A stretch of 64,000 nucleotides of DNA from Bacteroidota bacterium (lineage in GTDB: Bacteria > Bacteroidota > Bacteroidia > Cytophagales > Cyclobacteriaceae): assembly GCA_023417065.1 (NCBI GenBank), contig JAEZGH010000013.1, positions 1-64,000 on the forward strand, given 5' to 3'. The notes under the pieces were generated by a model. The model searched no databases, was not told the origin of the DNA, and saw nothing but the letters and a program-made list of their open reading frames with translations. This document shows, piece after piece, positions 16,965 to 25,112 of the stretch; position 1 is the first letter of the stretch; each line of letters starts with the position of its first letter. Both the position numbers and the translations under genes were made by a program.

Positions 16965-19607
16965 CTAATCTGAGAATGTGATCGCCAGGTTAGTCGTGAT
17001 CCCAAGGCGGAATCCGTAGTCAGAATACTTGCCATCCTGGAAGGATACAGCACCCTCAAGACGGAAAATCCGAAGGATACCATCAATCGAATAACCGAGC
17101 TCGGTATAGTTGCCTGAGGTTGGCGTCGCGAGGTAATTAAGAAACACATTCTCGCGGATACCCATCAGGCGCGCCCTCGGGAAAGAGGTCAGCAGGAATC
17201 TCCGAAACTGGTAATGGACGTTCCCCGCGAAATACTTGTCGGAAGTACTGTGAGTATAATAGTCGAGAAGCCTGAAACTACCTACAGGGTCGGCGGTGCT
17301 GAGGGGCGTGCGATTTCCAAGGAAGTGTTTGTAATCCATGAAGTACAGCTGCGAATTATTCAGGAATGTACCCGCGGTCATATCCACGATAATACGTCCT
17401 CTGACACCTAGCGTGAAGTCGTGCCTGAAGCCCACCTCCAGTTGGTCAAAGTCAACGTCGCTACCCAATATATTCCGGAATCCCTTTGTGTAGTTGATCC
17501 TGAAGACCGGAGAAGAATTGGCAATTTCATGACGTGTGCCGTTTCTAACGCGGTACTTCAACCATGGTCGCATTTGCAAACCAACCGATCCCACGAAAGC
17601 TTCATGTGTTGGAAATGAAACATCGGGTAATTCCACATTCACCGGATCATTCGACGTGTACCCTTCAACGCCCTTTCGGTCTAAAAGTTTGTAATTTGAA
17701 TTATTGGAAAGGTGATAACGCCGCGCTACGGACCACTGGGTCTGGATAAATATTTTTGGCGTAACACGTCTGCGGTAGAAGACATCTACATAGTCGCGCT
17801 CGTACAGCTTCATAAGGTTCCGCTCCAGCAGCAGTGTCGTAAGTGTATTTATTACGGGATGAATCGGCTTGTCGTGATTCAGTTGCTGGATATACCTTCC
17901 ACCCTCGACCTGAAGTCTGAACTTCTCATTTCTAAGCGACACCATCATATTGCCCGTGAACTTCTCGCGTGCAAAAGCATAGCGGAGGGTAGGCGTAATA
18001 TTGAACCGGGTTTTGCTGGTATCCTGAAAAATTGTTCCAAAGCCCACCCGGTAATAGATGTTCCAGCCTTCCACAGTATTGAACCCGCCGAAAGGCATGT
18101 GAATTACAAACCGTGAATGTTTTGATATTTTGTAGCTATCGCCAACGAGGATATCCCAAGGCTGAAAGCCTTTGTGCTTCGACGCCTTAAGCGTATCTCC
18201 CTCCTGTCGCTGGCGTTCCACAACGGCCATGCTATCCGACTTTTGGTACCCGCGTATCTCTTCCCGCGTAAGCGGAACCGGTCTTACTTCGGCCCAATAG
18301 AGCGAATCTTTTTTATAAGCGCCGCTATCTATCGTAAACGTGTTATCAAAAAGCACTTCAGGCTCCTTCTGCTCCTTCTTTTCAGCCTTTTCATATTCAT
18401 TAATAAGGGTCTTTAATTCTTTGCGGGTAATTTCCTTTCCGGCAGCGAGACGTTCCTGAAGTTCCTTCGTCTGCCCTGATAAATTCTCCTTGCGAATCTT
18501 CTCTGCCTCCTCTCTCTCTATTTTCTCATCAACAACTTCCATCTTCTCGGGTTCCACATAGAGTTCGGGGTTCAATGTGATTTTGTAGTCACTAACCGTA
18601 GCTAAATACTTATACTCAAACTCAAATCCGAAAATCTTCCCATAAACGCCGAATTGATGTGAGACCGGGAGCCAGGCTTTGTCCTCGATTGGCGCATATA
18701 CTGCTTTGATACCAAACTTTATTCCGAGCTTGGTTGTCGTGATATCCATACTGTGGATGCTCCACCAGTTTTCCACCAGGTTGATCGTACCTTCAACGAC
18801 GTTGTCGCCCCGCATTCGCGGTGTGACCTTTATTTTGCTGATCTCGTAATCGCGGTCTTTGAATGTTCCGAGGTATTCGAATTTGTAGTAAGAAAACGCG
18901 CGTGGTGATAGCGGCGATACAGTCTCGGCAATTTCAGGCTCATAGAAGCTTCCGAAAATGTATTGGTTTGGCGACGTGTTGTTATCTTTTCCGTCGCTAT
19001 GGATGGAGATGACCTTCTCTTTGAATGTATTCGGTCGCGTGTATTCAATTTCGCTTACCGATTCAGAGATAAACACGCGGCCTTTTTCGATACCCTCCTT
19101 TTCGAGTTGTCGCTTTGCGAGCCAGGGATAATCTTTTAACTGGCCTGCGCCTTTGATGTAAACGCGTGCCGAATAGGCATCAAGCTGATTTCGATGGTAG
19201 TTTGCCTTGGCGATAGCCTTGCGCATGATGGTATAAGCCGGATCCTCCTTTCCTGCACGGATCTCCACCGTCTGAAGTAACGTGGCCTGTTCGCGCAAAA
19301 CGATATTAACCTCAGCAAAGTCGTCGGTAACGTCAACATGCCGCGTGACAGTCTCGTAGCCCATATATTGGAACGAGATGTCATATCCACCCGGACGAAG
19401 TACGAGTTCGTAATCACCCTGCACGTTGGTGGTTGTTCCACTTCCGGTTTGCTTTACGAAGATGGTTGCAAATGCCAGGGCTTCACCCTGTTCATCGGTA
19501 ATCTTGCCTTTGATACCTCCGGCAAGTGCAGAGACAATGGATATATATATAACCGCGCCTGCCGAAATAAGGAGTCGAATGGCAGAACGTTGCAGGTATG
19601 GCGACAT
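16965..19607 (-). CDS. DUF5686 outer-membrane protein with carboxypeptidase-regulatory-like domain
   Basis: Large secreted or outer-membrane protein of a Bacteroidota-specific family of unknown function. From ATG 19607 (MSPYLQRSAIRLL) it has a signal peptide, then a beta-sandwich domain of the CarboxypepD_reg-like type (about residues 30-110, GGIKGKITDEQGEALAFATIFV), as found at the N-terminus of SusC/TonB receptors. A long body follows with a charged Glu/Lys-rich helical stretch (about 370-425) and a C-terminal half of alternating hydrophobic/aromatic strands ending ITFSD, typical of a barrel. There is no clear TonB plug. ATG 19649 would overlap nadD, so 19607 is preferred, 16 bases after the nadD stop. 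Cotranscription with the sigma-gmk-nadD genes is likely. Confidence 0.88.
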   Translation of the reverse strand: MSPYLQRSAIRLLISAGAVIYISIVSALAGGIKGKITDEQGEALAFATIFVKQTGSGTTTNVQGDYELVLRPGGYDISFQYMGYETVTRHVDVTDDFAEVNIVLREQATLLQTVEIRAGKEDPAYTIMRKAIAKANYHRNQLDAYSARVYIKGAGQLKDYPWLAKRQLEKEGIEKGRVFISESVSEIEYTRPNTFKEKVISIHSDGKDNNTSPNQYIFGSFYEPEIAETVSPLSPRAFSYYKFEYLGTFKDRDYEISKIKVTPRMRGDNVVEGTINLVENWWSIHSMDITTTKLGIKFGIKAVYAPIEDKAWLPVSHQFGVYGKIFGFEFEYKYLATVSDYKITLNPELYVEPEKMEVVDEKIEREEAEKIRKENLSGQTKELQERLAAGKEITRKELKTLINEYEKAEKKEQKEPEVLFDNTFTIDSGAYKKDSLYWAEVRPVPLTREEIRGYQKSDSMAVVERQRQEGDTLKASKHKGFQPWDILVGDSYKISKHSRFVIHMPFGGFNTVEGWNIYYRVGFGTIFQDTSKTRFNITPTLRYAFAREKFTGNMMVSLRNEKFRLQVEGGRYIQQLNHDKPIHPVINTLTTLLLERNLMKLYERDYVDVFYRRRVTPKIFIQTQWSVARRYHLSNNSNYKLLDRKGVEGYTSNDPVNVELPDVSFPTHEAFVGSVGLQMRPWLKYRVRNGTRHEIANSSPVFRINYTKGFRNILGSDVDFDQLEVGFRHDFTLGVRGRIIVDMTAGTFLNNSQLYFMDYKHFLGNRTPLSTADPVGSFRLLDYYTHSTSDKYFAGNVHYQFRRFLLTSFPRARLMGIRENVFLNYLATPTSGNYTELGYSIDGILRIFRLEGAVSFQDGKYSDYGFRLGITTNLAITFSD

Positions 19608-19623
19608 GTAAATTTGGTTTGTT

Positions 19624-20211
19624 TTATCGCAGGTAGAAACCCTTTCCACGGATCATCTCATCCACAGCATCAGGAACGAGATAACGCACCGACTGGTTGT
19701 TTCTGATGCGGTTTCTGATGAAGGTTGCTGAAATGTCGAGAAGGGGTGACTCCACGAACTTTACGTTAGGATGCATTTTAAGGTCAGATGGTTGCACGCC
19801 CGGCCGCGGATAAACGTATAGCCCGAAATCGTTAAGTATCGTTTCATAACTCTTCCAACGCACAAAGTTCGACAGATTGTCTTCGCCCATGATGACGCGA
19901 AACTGTTTCTCGGGATGCTTCTCGGCGAGATAGAGCAACGTGTGAATGGTATAACTCGGCTTGGGAAGATTGAATTCGACGTCGCAGGCTTCCAGCTTGT
20001 AGTTGTCGTGTATGGCCGCGCGAACCATATCAAAACGATCGAACTCGTGAAGCAGCCCCTTACTTGGCTTGAACGGATTCTGAGGCGACACCACGAACCA
20101 GACCTTATTCAGGTCGGTGCTTTCTGCCATAATATTTGCAATGATCAGGTGCCCGACGTGAATCGGATTAAAAGAACCGAAGAAAAGACCAATCCGCTGA
20201 GTTGAACTCAT
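19624..20211 (-). CDS. nadD: Nicotinate-nucleotide adenylyltransferase
   Basis: Transfers AMP from ATP to nicotinate mononucleotide, giving deamido-NAD in NAD biosynthesis. The nucleotidyltransferase motif GSFNPIHVGH is at residues 12-21, FKPSKGLLHEFDRFDMV follows, and the ISATFIRNRI motif (the family ISxTxIR) is near residue 160. 195 residues, normal. It lies 17 bases after gmk and 16 bases before the DUF5686 start. Confidence 0.96.
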   Translation of the reverse strand: MSSTQRIGLFFGSFNPIHVGHLIIANIMAESTDLNKVWFVVSPQNPFKPSKGLLHEFDRFDMVRAAIHDNYKLEACDVEFNLPKPSYTIHTLLYLAEKHPEKQFRVIMGEDNLSNFVRWKSYETILNDFGLYVYPRPGVQPSDLKMHPNVKFVESPLLDISATFIRNRIRNNQSVRYLVPDAVDEMIRGKGFYLR

Positions 20212-20228
20212 GTGATGAAGTTACAACA

Positions 20229-20801
20229 TTAAGGCTGGTTTTTAAACGAATCGTAAAGTGACTGAGCTTTGGTCAAAGACTGTTGAAGATCTTCATTTAC
20301 AAGAACGGTATCGAACTTGTCTTCGAAGCTCATTTCAAATTTGGCTTTAAATAATCTGCGGGAGAGACTTTCGTCGGATTCAGTGCCGCGGTCGTGCAGG
20401 CGTTCTTTGAGGACTTCCATGGAGGGGACTTTCACGAAAACTGCGAGAGCCTTGTCGCCAAAGTATTTCTTCAGGTTAAGCCCACCCTTAACATCAACGT
20501 CAAAGATGACATTTTTACCGGAGTTCCAGATGCGTTCAATTTCAGATTTCAGCGTACCGTAGAAGTTTCCTTCGTATACTTCTTCCCATTCGATGAATTC
20601 ATTTCGGTCGATTTTCTCCTTGAATTCTTCGGGAGAAAGGAAGTAGTAATCTTTACCGTTCTCTTCGGTGCGGCCTCTTTTATCGCGGGTAGAGGCAGAG
20701 ATAGAGAACCCGAGGTCGGGATTTGATTTGAGGAGGTGTTTAACGATGGTTGTCTTCCCCGATCCCGAAGGTGCGGAGAAAATGAGTGCTTTACCTGCCA
20801 T
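20229..20801 (-). CDS. gmk: Guanylate kinase
   Basis: Phosphorylates GMP to GDP with ATP; essential for guanine nucleotide supply and recycling of cyclic-di-GMP products. Walker A APSGSGKTT at residues 10-18, GMP-binding STRDKRGRTEENGKDYYFL, then the typical EVYEGNFYGT and FDVDVKGG. 190 residues, full length. It starts 4 bases after the anti-sigma gene stop, so it is in the sigma-factor operon. Confidence 0.97.
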   Translation of the reverse strand: MAGKALIFSAPSGSGKTTIVKHLLKSNPDLGFSISASTRDKRGRTEENGKDYYFLSPEEFKEKIDRNEFIEWEEVYEGNFYGTLKSEIERIWNSGKNVIFDVDVKGGLNLKKYFGDKALAVFVKVPSMEVLKERLHDRGTESDESLSRRLFKAKFEMSFEDKFDTVLVNEDLQQSLTKAQSLYDSFKNQP

Positions 20802-20805
20802 TAGA

Positions 20806-21078
20806 TCAAGGGACGAGATTTTGAGATACGCGAGCCTTGATGGCGTCGATGATGTCCTGAGGTGCGTCGTTTTTACACTTGCTTTTCAGAAGCTGACGGA
20901 TTTCCACTTCAATGTGATAGTTCCGGTAGCACGGGAGGCATTCTTCGAGGTGATGTTTCATGAAGTGCTCCTTTTCTTCGGTGGATGCTTCGTCATCCAG
21001 GATCAACTGAAGTTTTTCGAAACAGTCGCGCTGGTTGGGACAGTCTTGTTTCATTTTGCTCTGGTCAGGATTGCTCAT
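20806..21078 (-). CDS. RsrA-like zinc anti-sigma factor
   Basis: Small soluble protein (90 aa) with a ZAS-type metal site: Cys19, His43, Cys47 and Cys50, that is C-x23-H-x3-C-x2-C, close to the spacing in the redox-sensitive anti-sigma factor RsrA. An extra Cys13 is present. No membrane segment, unlike envelope-stress anti-sigma factors. It begins 6 bases after the sigma-factor stop. By family, zinc release on thiol oxidation would free the sigma factor; that this protein senses disulfide stress is inference. It could also be a simple structural zinc protein. Confidence 0.87.
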   Translation of the reverse strand: MSNPDQSKMKQDCPNQRDCFEKLQLILDDEASTEEKEHFMKHHLEECLPCYRNYHIEVEIRQLLKSKCKNDAPQDIIDAIKARVSQNLVP

Positions 21079-21084
21079 AAGAGG

Positions 21085-21678
21085 TCAAGCGTTATTATAG
21101 CCCATTTGTTTTGCGTAGGTACTCAGTTTTTCTTTCAACAGGTTTCTTGCCCTGTGTAGGCGGCTGCGGACAGTTCCAATGGGTATGTCAAGAATTTTGG
21201 CCATCTCATCGTACTTAAATCCTTCCAGGTCGCATAAAATTATCACCGTTCTGAAATCAACATCCAAAGAGTTCAGCGCATTGGAGATCTCATCACCAAT
21301 CATATCGCGCAACGCCTCCACCCGAAGATCCGGAGTAATCTGCCGGTCTACATCTTCCGAGTTATAATACGTTTCAACTTCCTGATAGTCTACTTTCGAA
21401 GGCTCCTTGCTCTTCTTCCGGTAGTCGTTTATGAAACTGTTTTTCAAGATTCGAAACAGCCACGCCTTGGCATTAGTTCCTTTCTGAAAGGAATCTATAA
21501 AACGAAATGCTTTCAGATAGGTATCCTGCAGCAAATCCTTTGAATCATCCTGATCAAGCGTAAGACGATAAGCAAAATTATACATCGCATTTATGTGCGG
21601 CATAAACTCATCGTTAAAGATCTTTTGTTTCTCCAGATCCGAATATTGATGACGCGGGATCAGTTCTTCTTCTTCCAT
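21085..21678 (-). CDS. ECF RNA polymerase sigma factor, SigR-like
   Basis: Extracytoplasmic-function sigma-70 factor (197 aa). Region 2 has YNFAYRLTLDQDDSKDLLQDTYLKAF; GTNAKAWLFRILKNSFIND with YRKKSKEP strongly resembles the corresponding stretch of actinobacterial SigR. Region 4 has LDVDFRTVIILCDLEGFKYDEMAKIL and IPIGTVRSRLHRARNLLKEKL. The two conserved regions are separated by an acidic linker. It heads an operon with the RsrA-like anti-sigma, gmk and nadD. A GGAAC/GTTTAA promoter-like pair upstream (21751-21776) suggests autoregulation. The SigR-like assignment rests on region-2 resemblance plus the partner's metal-site spacing. Confidence 0.93.
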   Translation of the reverse strand: MEEEELIPRHQYSDLEKQKIFNDEFMPHINAMYNFAYRLTLDQDDSKDLLQDTYLKAFRFIDSFQKGTNAKAWLFRILKNSFINDYRKKSKEPSKVDYQEVETYYNSEDVDRQITPDLRVEALRDMIGDEISNALNSLDVDFRTVIILCDLEGFKYDEMAKILDIPIGTVRSRLHRARNLLKEKLSTYAKQMGYNNA

Positions 21679-21750
21679 GATGTAAAAATAAAAATTAACC
21701 GGATAAGCATTCGAGAATTTGCCTGACCTTCAGGACAATCTTCATTGACG

Positions 21751-21776
21751 TTAAACGTGGTACAACGCTTAGTTCC
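21751..21776 (-). promoter_or_regulatory. Possible ECF-type promoter of the sigma-factor operon
   Basis: On the minus strand GGAAC (21772-21776) is followed after 15 bases by GTTTAA (21751-21756), like ECF -35/-10 elements. It would place initiation about 65 bases before ATG 21678. A perfect 11-base palindrome ACGTTAAACGT (21748-21758) overlaps the -10 part. No TAnnTTTG box is seen in this intergenic region. Confidence 0.42.
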
Positions 21777-21814
21777 CTGTCAGAATGTTAAAATGTCGTT
21801 CCAACGGAACCAAA

Positions 21815-23008
21815 TCAATTGTCTTCCAACTCTTTCAACGCCAGCCATGCCATCAACCCGCAACTCAATCCCAGAGCATCCTCATCGATATCGAAGGTCG
21901 GTGTATGGACATATGAAGTAATGCCCTTCGCCTCATTTTTCGTACCAAGTCTATAGAAAGATGCCGGTATTTCCTGTGAATAGTAGCTAAAATCCTCCGC
22001 TCCGAGAGAAACATCAAGCGTCTCAATATTTTCTTCACCAACATATTCTGCCGCAGCGCTGCGTATCCGACGGGTTACTTCCGGGTTGTTTTCCAGGTAT
22101 GGATAGCCGTGTGAAATTTCCACCTCGCAACGGCCGCCCATCCCCTCAGCAATGCTTTCGGCCATTTTTTTGATCTTTTCCAGTCCTGCAGCCCGCCATT
22201 GCTCATTCAGCGCACGGAAGGTGCCGGCGATGTTTACCTCATTGGGGATGATGTTGGTGGCACCTTCCGCAATGATCTTCCCAAAGGTAAGCACCGTAGG
22301 TTGCTTGGGACTTGCATTGCGGCTGATAACCTGCTGCAAGGCGACGATAATATGCGAGGCAATTACCACCGGATCAATACAAAGTTCAGGCGCTGCGCCG
22401 TGACCACCTTTTCCGATCACTTTCAGGTAAATCTCATCAGCACTGGCCATGTACATGCCTTCCCTGAATCCAATCTTACCCACCGGTAACAGTGGAAATA
22501 CGTGCTGTCCCAAAATGCTGGAGGGCACCGGATTCTTCAATGCCCCATCGCGAATCATCAGCGAGGCACCACCCGGGTTCTTCTCTTCGCCCGGCTGAAA
22601 AATCAGGCGTATTGTTCCTTCAATCTCAGACTTGACCGTCTGAAGAATCCGCGCGCTGCCCAGTAACGAGGCCGTGTGAACGTCATGGCCACACGCATGC
22701 ATTACACCGGGCTTTGTGGATTTATACGTTACGTCGTTTTTTTCGTGAATCGGCAAGGCGTCCATGTCGGCACGAAGGGCTACCGTCTTTTTGTCAGGAT
22801 TCCGGCCCTTGATCTCGGCAACCAGTCCTGTTGTCGCGAGCGTTTTCACCTCCTCAATGCCAAAGCTCTTAAGCCTTTCCGCCACATACCGCGATGTTTC
22901 ATACTCTTCATAAGAAAGCTCGGGGTGTGCGTGCAGATGCCGTCGTATCTCGATTATCTCCGGCTGAATTTCCTTCGATAACGTCTTGATGGTTGACAGT
23001 AGATCCAT
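21815..23008 (-). CDS. M20-family amidohydrolase (amino-acid or peptide deacylase)
   Basis: Cytoplasmic di-metal hydrolase of the M20D group (N-acyl-L-amino-acid, hippurate or IAA-amino-acid hydrolase type). Metal and catalytic motifs: RRHLHAHPELSYEE, ALRADMDALPI, HACGHDVHTA (Cys and His ligands), FQPGEEKNPGG (catalytic Glu pair), LGQHVFP, then the dimerisation domain and the late SLGAEDFSYY with its Glu ligand. I start at ATG 23008 (MDLLSTIKTLSKEI); the frame is open to 23056 but those residues are not family-like. About 397 residues, normal. It is separated by 136 bases from the sigma operon downstream and does not obviously belong to it. The natural substrate is not predictable. Confidence 0.94.
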   Translation of the reverse strand: MDLLSTIKTLSKEIQPEIIEIRRHLHAHPELSYEEYETSRYVAERLKSFGIEEVKTLATTGLVAEIKGRNPDKKTVALRADMDALPIHEKNDVTYKSTKPGVMHACGHDVHTASLLGSARILQTVKSEIEGTIRLIFQPGEEKNPGGASLMIRDGALKNPVPSSILGQHVFPLLPVGKIGFREGMYMASADEIYLKVIGKGGHGAAPELCIDPVVIASHIIVALQQVISRNASPKQPTVLTFGKIIAEGATNIIPNEVNIAGTFRALNEQWRAAGLEKIKKMAESIAEGMGGRCEVEISHGYPYLENNPEVTRRIRSAAAEYVGEENIETLDVSLGAEDFSYYSQEIPASFYRLGTKNEAKGITSYVHTPTFDIDEDALGLSCGLMAWLALKELEDN

Positions 23009-23186
23009 TATTGTTGATTTCCCCGCCAAAATAGGTAAACTCAGGTATCTCACCAACGGGTCTGATCAAAACGATCCGGTCAATAGCTTTATGCGGACAA
23101 TCCCATCATACAACCGATTGTAAAAACAGGTTGGATATGTAGCCGGCAGATGTGAAATTGGCCTGACCTTACAAACAAATTAACAC

Positions 23187-25109
23187 ATGATTAAACCGTA
23201 TTGCTATGCTTTACTGTGCTGTCTCGCCATTTCTGTTTCGGGCCTGGCGCAGCAAAGCAAAATGAAGAACCTGCCGCTGGAGGATCTCTCGGCATTCCGC
23301 GAACAGGCAGGCAACTGGCGCATCGTTGGCGGAGTTACAATGAACCCTGCGGCCGATGTACACGCTGAAACAGCACCACAACCTGAGGCACCAAAAGGAA
23401 AGAAAAAACGCTCACCGAAAGAGGCCGTAGCTCAAAAGCCTCAAGCCGTCGCGTTCGAGCCCGGAACAGGTATCCTCCTCAACATTAACGACGAAACGAA
23501 GAAAGATCAGCTGATCTCCAAACTGGAGCACGGCGACATCGAGCTTGAACTCGAGGTAATGCTGCCCAAAGGCTCCAACTCGGGAATTTACCTGCAGGGA
23601 AGGTACGAACTTCAGCTGTTTGACAGCTGGGGCGTGAAGAATGCGAAGTACTCAGATATGGGTGGAATCTACCGAAACTGGGAAAACGAACCCGGTAAAC
23701 TTTATCTTGGTAAAGCTCCATTGACCAATGCTGCCAAAGCCCCGGGCCTTTGGCAGAAACTTAAAATATCGTTCCGCGCGCCGCGATTCGATGCCGCTGG
23801 CAAAAAGATCAGCAATGCAACCTTTACGCATGTAACGCTGAACGGCGTGACGATCCATGAAAATGTAGAAGTCCCTCTCCCAACGGGTGGGCCACTGGAA
23901 AATAACGAAGTCCCTACTGGTCCGCTGGTGATACAAGGGGACCACGGCCCGGTTGCCTTCCGCAATATCCGCTATCAACTGATGGAGGAACTTGACTATA
24001 AGTTATCACCGGTGAAATACGATGTGTTTCATGGAAACTTCACATCGACTGCCGACTTTGCTCAGTCCAAACCAGTATTAAGCGGTACATCTCCTGAACT
24101 GAGTGCCGACGTCGTCGATGTCGAAAACGCCTATGGAATCCGCTTTACAGGAGAACTGACGGTACCCAAAGATGAGCGCTATCTTTTCACGTCCCTTTAC
24201 ACGGGGGGAGCAAAGTTTGTGTTGAACGACAAGGAACTGTTTAACTACCCCACCCCTGACGGATGGCGCCGCGACACGGCGTCGATGGTTTTGAAGGCCG
24301 GAACGTACACGTGGGAAATCAGCAACTTCAAGGATGCATCATGGATGCCCCCACGACTGGCCCTCTACGTTCAAACTTCAAACTCCTTTGCAAAACCTCT
24401 GCATGGCTTGAACTCATACCCGCCATCAGACAATCCGACATCTTCGATTTTTATTACTCCGGGTAGCAGTCCACGGCTCGTAAGAGCATTCCTCGACTTC
24501 CGTGGCGACCGATCTAAACGCCTGACACATACCATTGCAGTTGGCGATCCTTCGGGCGTCCATTACATCTACGATTTGAAGTCCGGGAACCTGGTATGCG
24601 CATGGCGCGGCGATTTCGTTGATGCTACTCCGATGTGGCATGATCGCGGTGACGGATCTTTCAGGCCCATGGGTGCACCGTTGTACTTCTTCAGGAATCA
24701 ACCGCTTGCAAGTCTTCCCAACGACTCTGAAGCATTCCCTGAAAGTTTTGATGAAAAGCGTTTTAAAGGAAAGGGTTACTCTATCGAAGAGAGCACGAAT
24801 CGTCCGGTGTTTATCTTCGACTACAACGGCGCGACATTCGAAGACCGCGTAGTTCCTGAAGAAAATAACCAGATCCTGACGCACGAGATCACGCTGAAAG
24901 AAGGAGCTTCCGGAAATGGCATTTATTATAAACTCGCCGAGGGGAAATCGATCGAGCAACTGCCCGACGGATCGTATGCTATCAATGACAAGGAATACTA
25001 TATAAAGCCAGCTGCGGGCGCAAAACCATTTATCCGCGACGTGAACGGCACGAAAGAACTCGTAACTCTTTTCACTGGACAATCACTTAAGTATTCAATA
25101 ATCTGGTAA
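23187..25109 (+). CDS. Secreted DUF1080 (3-keto-disaccharide hydrolase-like) protein with PA14-like domain
   Basis: Exported protein: signal peptide about residues 1-22 (ends GLAQ). DUF1080, a concanavalin-like glucanase fold, covers roughly residues 30-265, with SNSGIYLQGRYELQLFDSW, GGIYRNWENEPGKLYLGKAPL and GPLVIQGDHGPVAFRNIRYQ. A PA14-like region follows (about 280-395), then a C-terminal part I cannot assign. A basic low-complexity insert (PKGKKKRSPKEAVAQKPQ) lies near residue 70 within the first domain. The next gene begins 3 bases after the stop and encodes a periplasmic propeller/cytochrome c protein, so the two probably act together on an oxidised sugar. Substrate is unknown. Confidence 0.88.
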   Translation: MIKPYCYALLCCLAISVSGLAQQSKMKNLPLEDLSAFREQAGNWRIVGGVTMNPAADVHAETAPQPEAPKGKKKRSPKEAVAQKPQAVAFEPGTGILLNINDETKKDQLISKLEHGDIELELEVMLPKGSNSGIYLQGRYELQLFDSWGVKNAKYSDMGGIYRNWENEPGKLYLGKAPLTNAAKAPGLWQKLKISFRAPRFDAAGKKISNATFTHVTLNGVTIHENVEVPLPTGGPLENNEVPTGPLVIQGDHGPVAFRNIRYQLMEELDYKLSPVKYDVFHGNFTSTADFAQSKPVLSGTSPELSADVVDVENAYGIRFTGELTVPKDERYLFTSLYTGGAKFVLNDKELFNYPTPDGWRRDTASMVLKAGTYTWEISNFKDASWMPPRLALYVQTSNSFAKPLHGLNSYPPSDNPTSSIFITPGSSPRLVRAFLDFRGDRSKRLTHTIAVGDPSGVHYIYDLKSGNLVCAWRGDFVDATPMWHDRGDGSFRPMGAPLYFFRNQPLASLPNDSEAFPESFDEKRFKGKGYSIEESTNRPVFIFDYNGATFEDRVVPEENNQILTHEITLKEGASGNGIYYKLAEGKSIEQLPDGSYAINDKEYYIKPAAGAKPFIRDVNGTKELVTLFTGQSLKYSIIW

Positions 25110-25112
25110 CCC

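Noticed and set aside
15866..17149. mnmH read as 427 residues from 17149
   Set aside because: The first 89 residues overlap the DUF5686 gene and lack homologous pattern; GTG 16882 is preferred.
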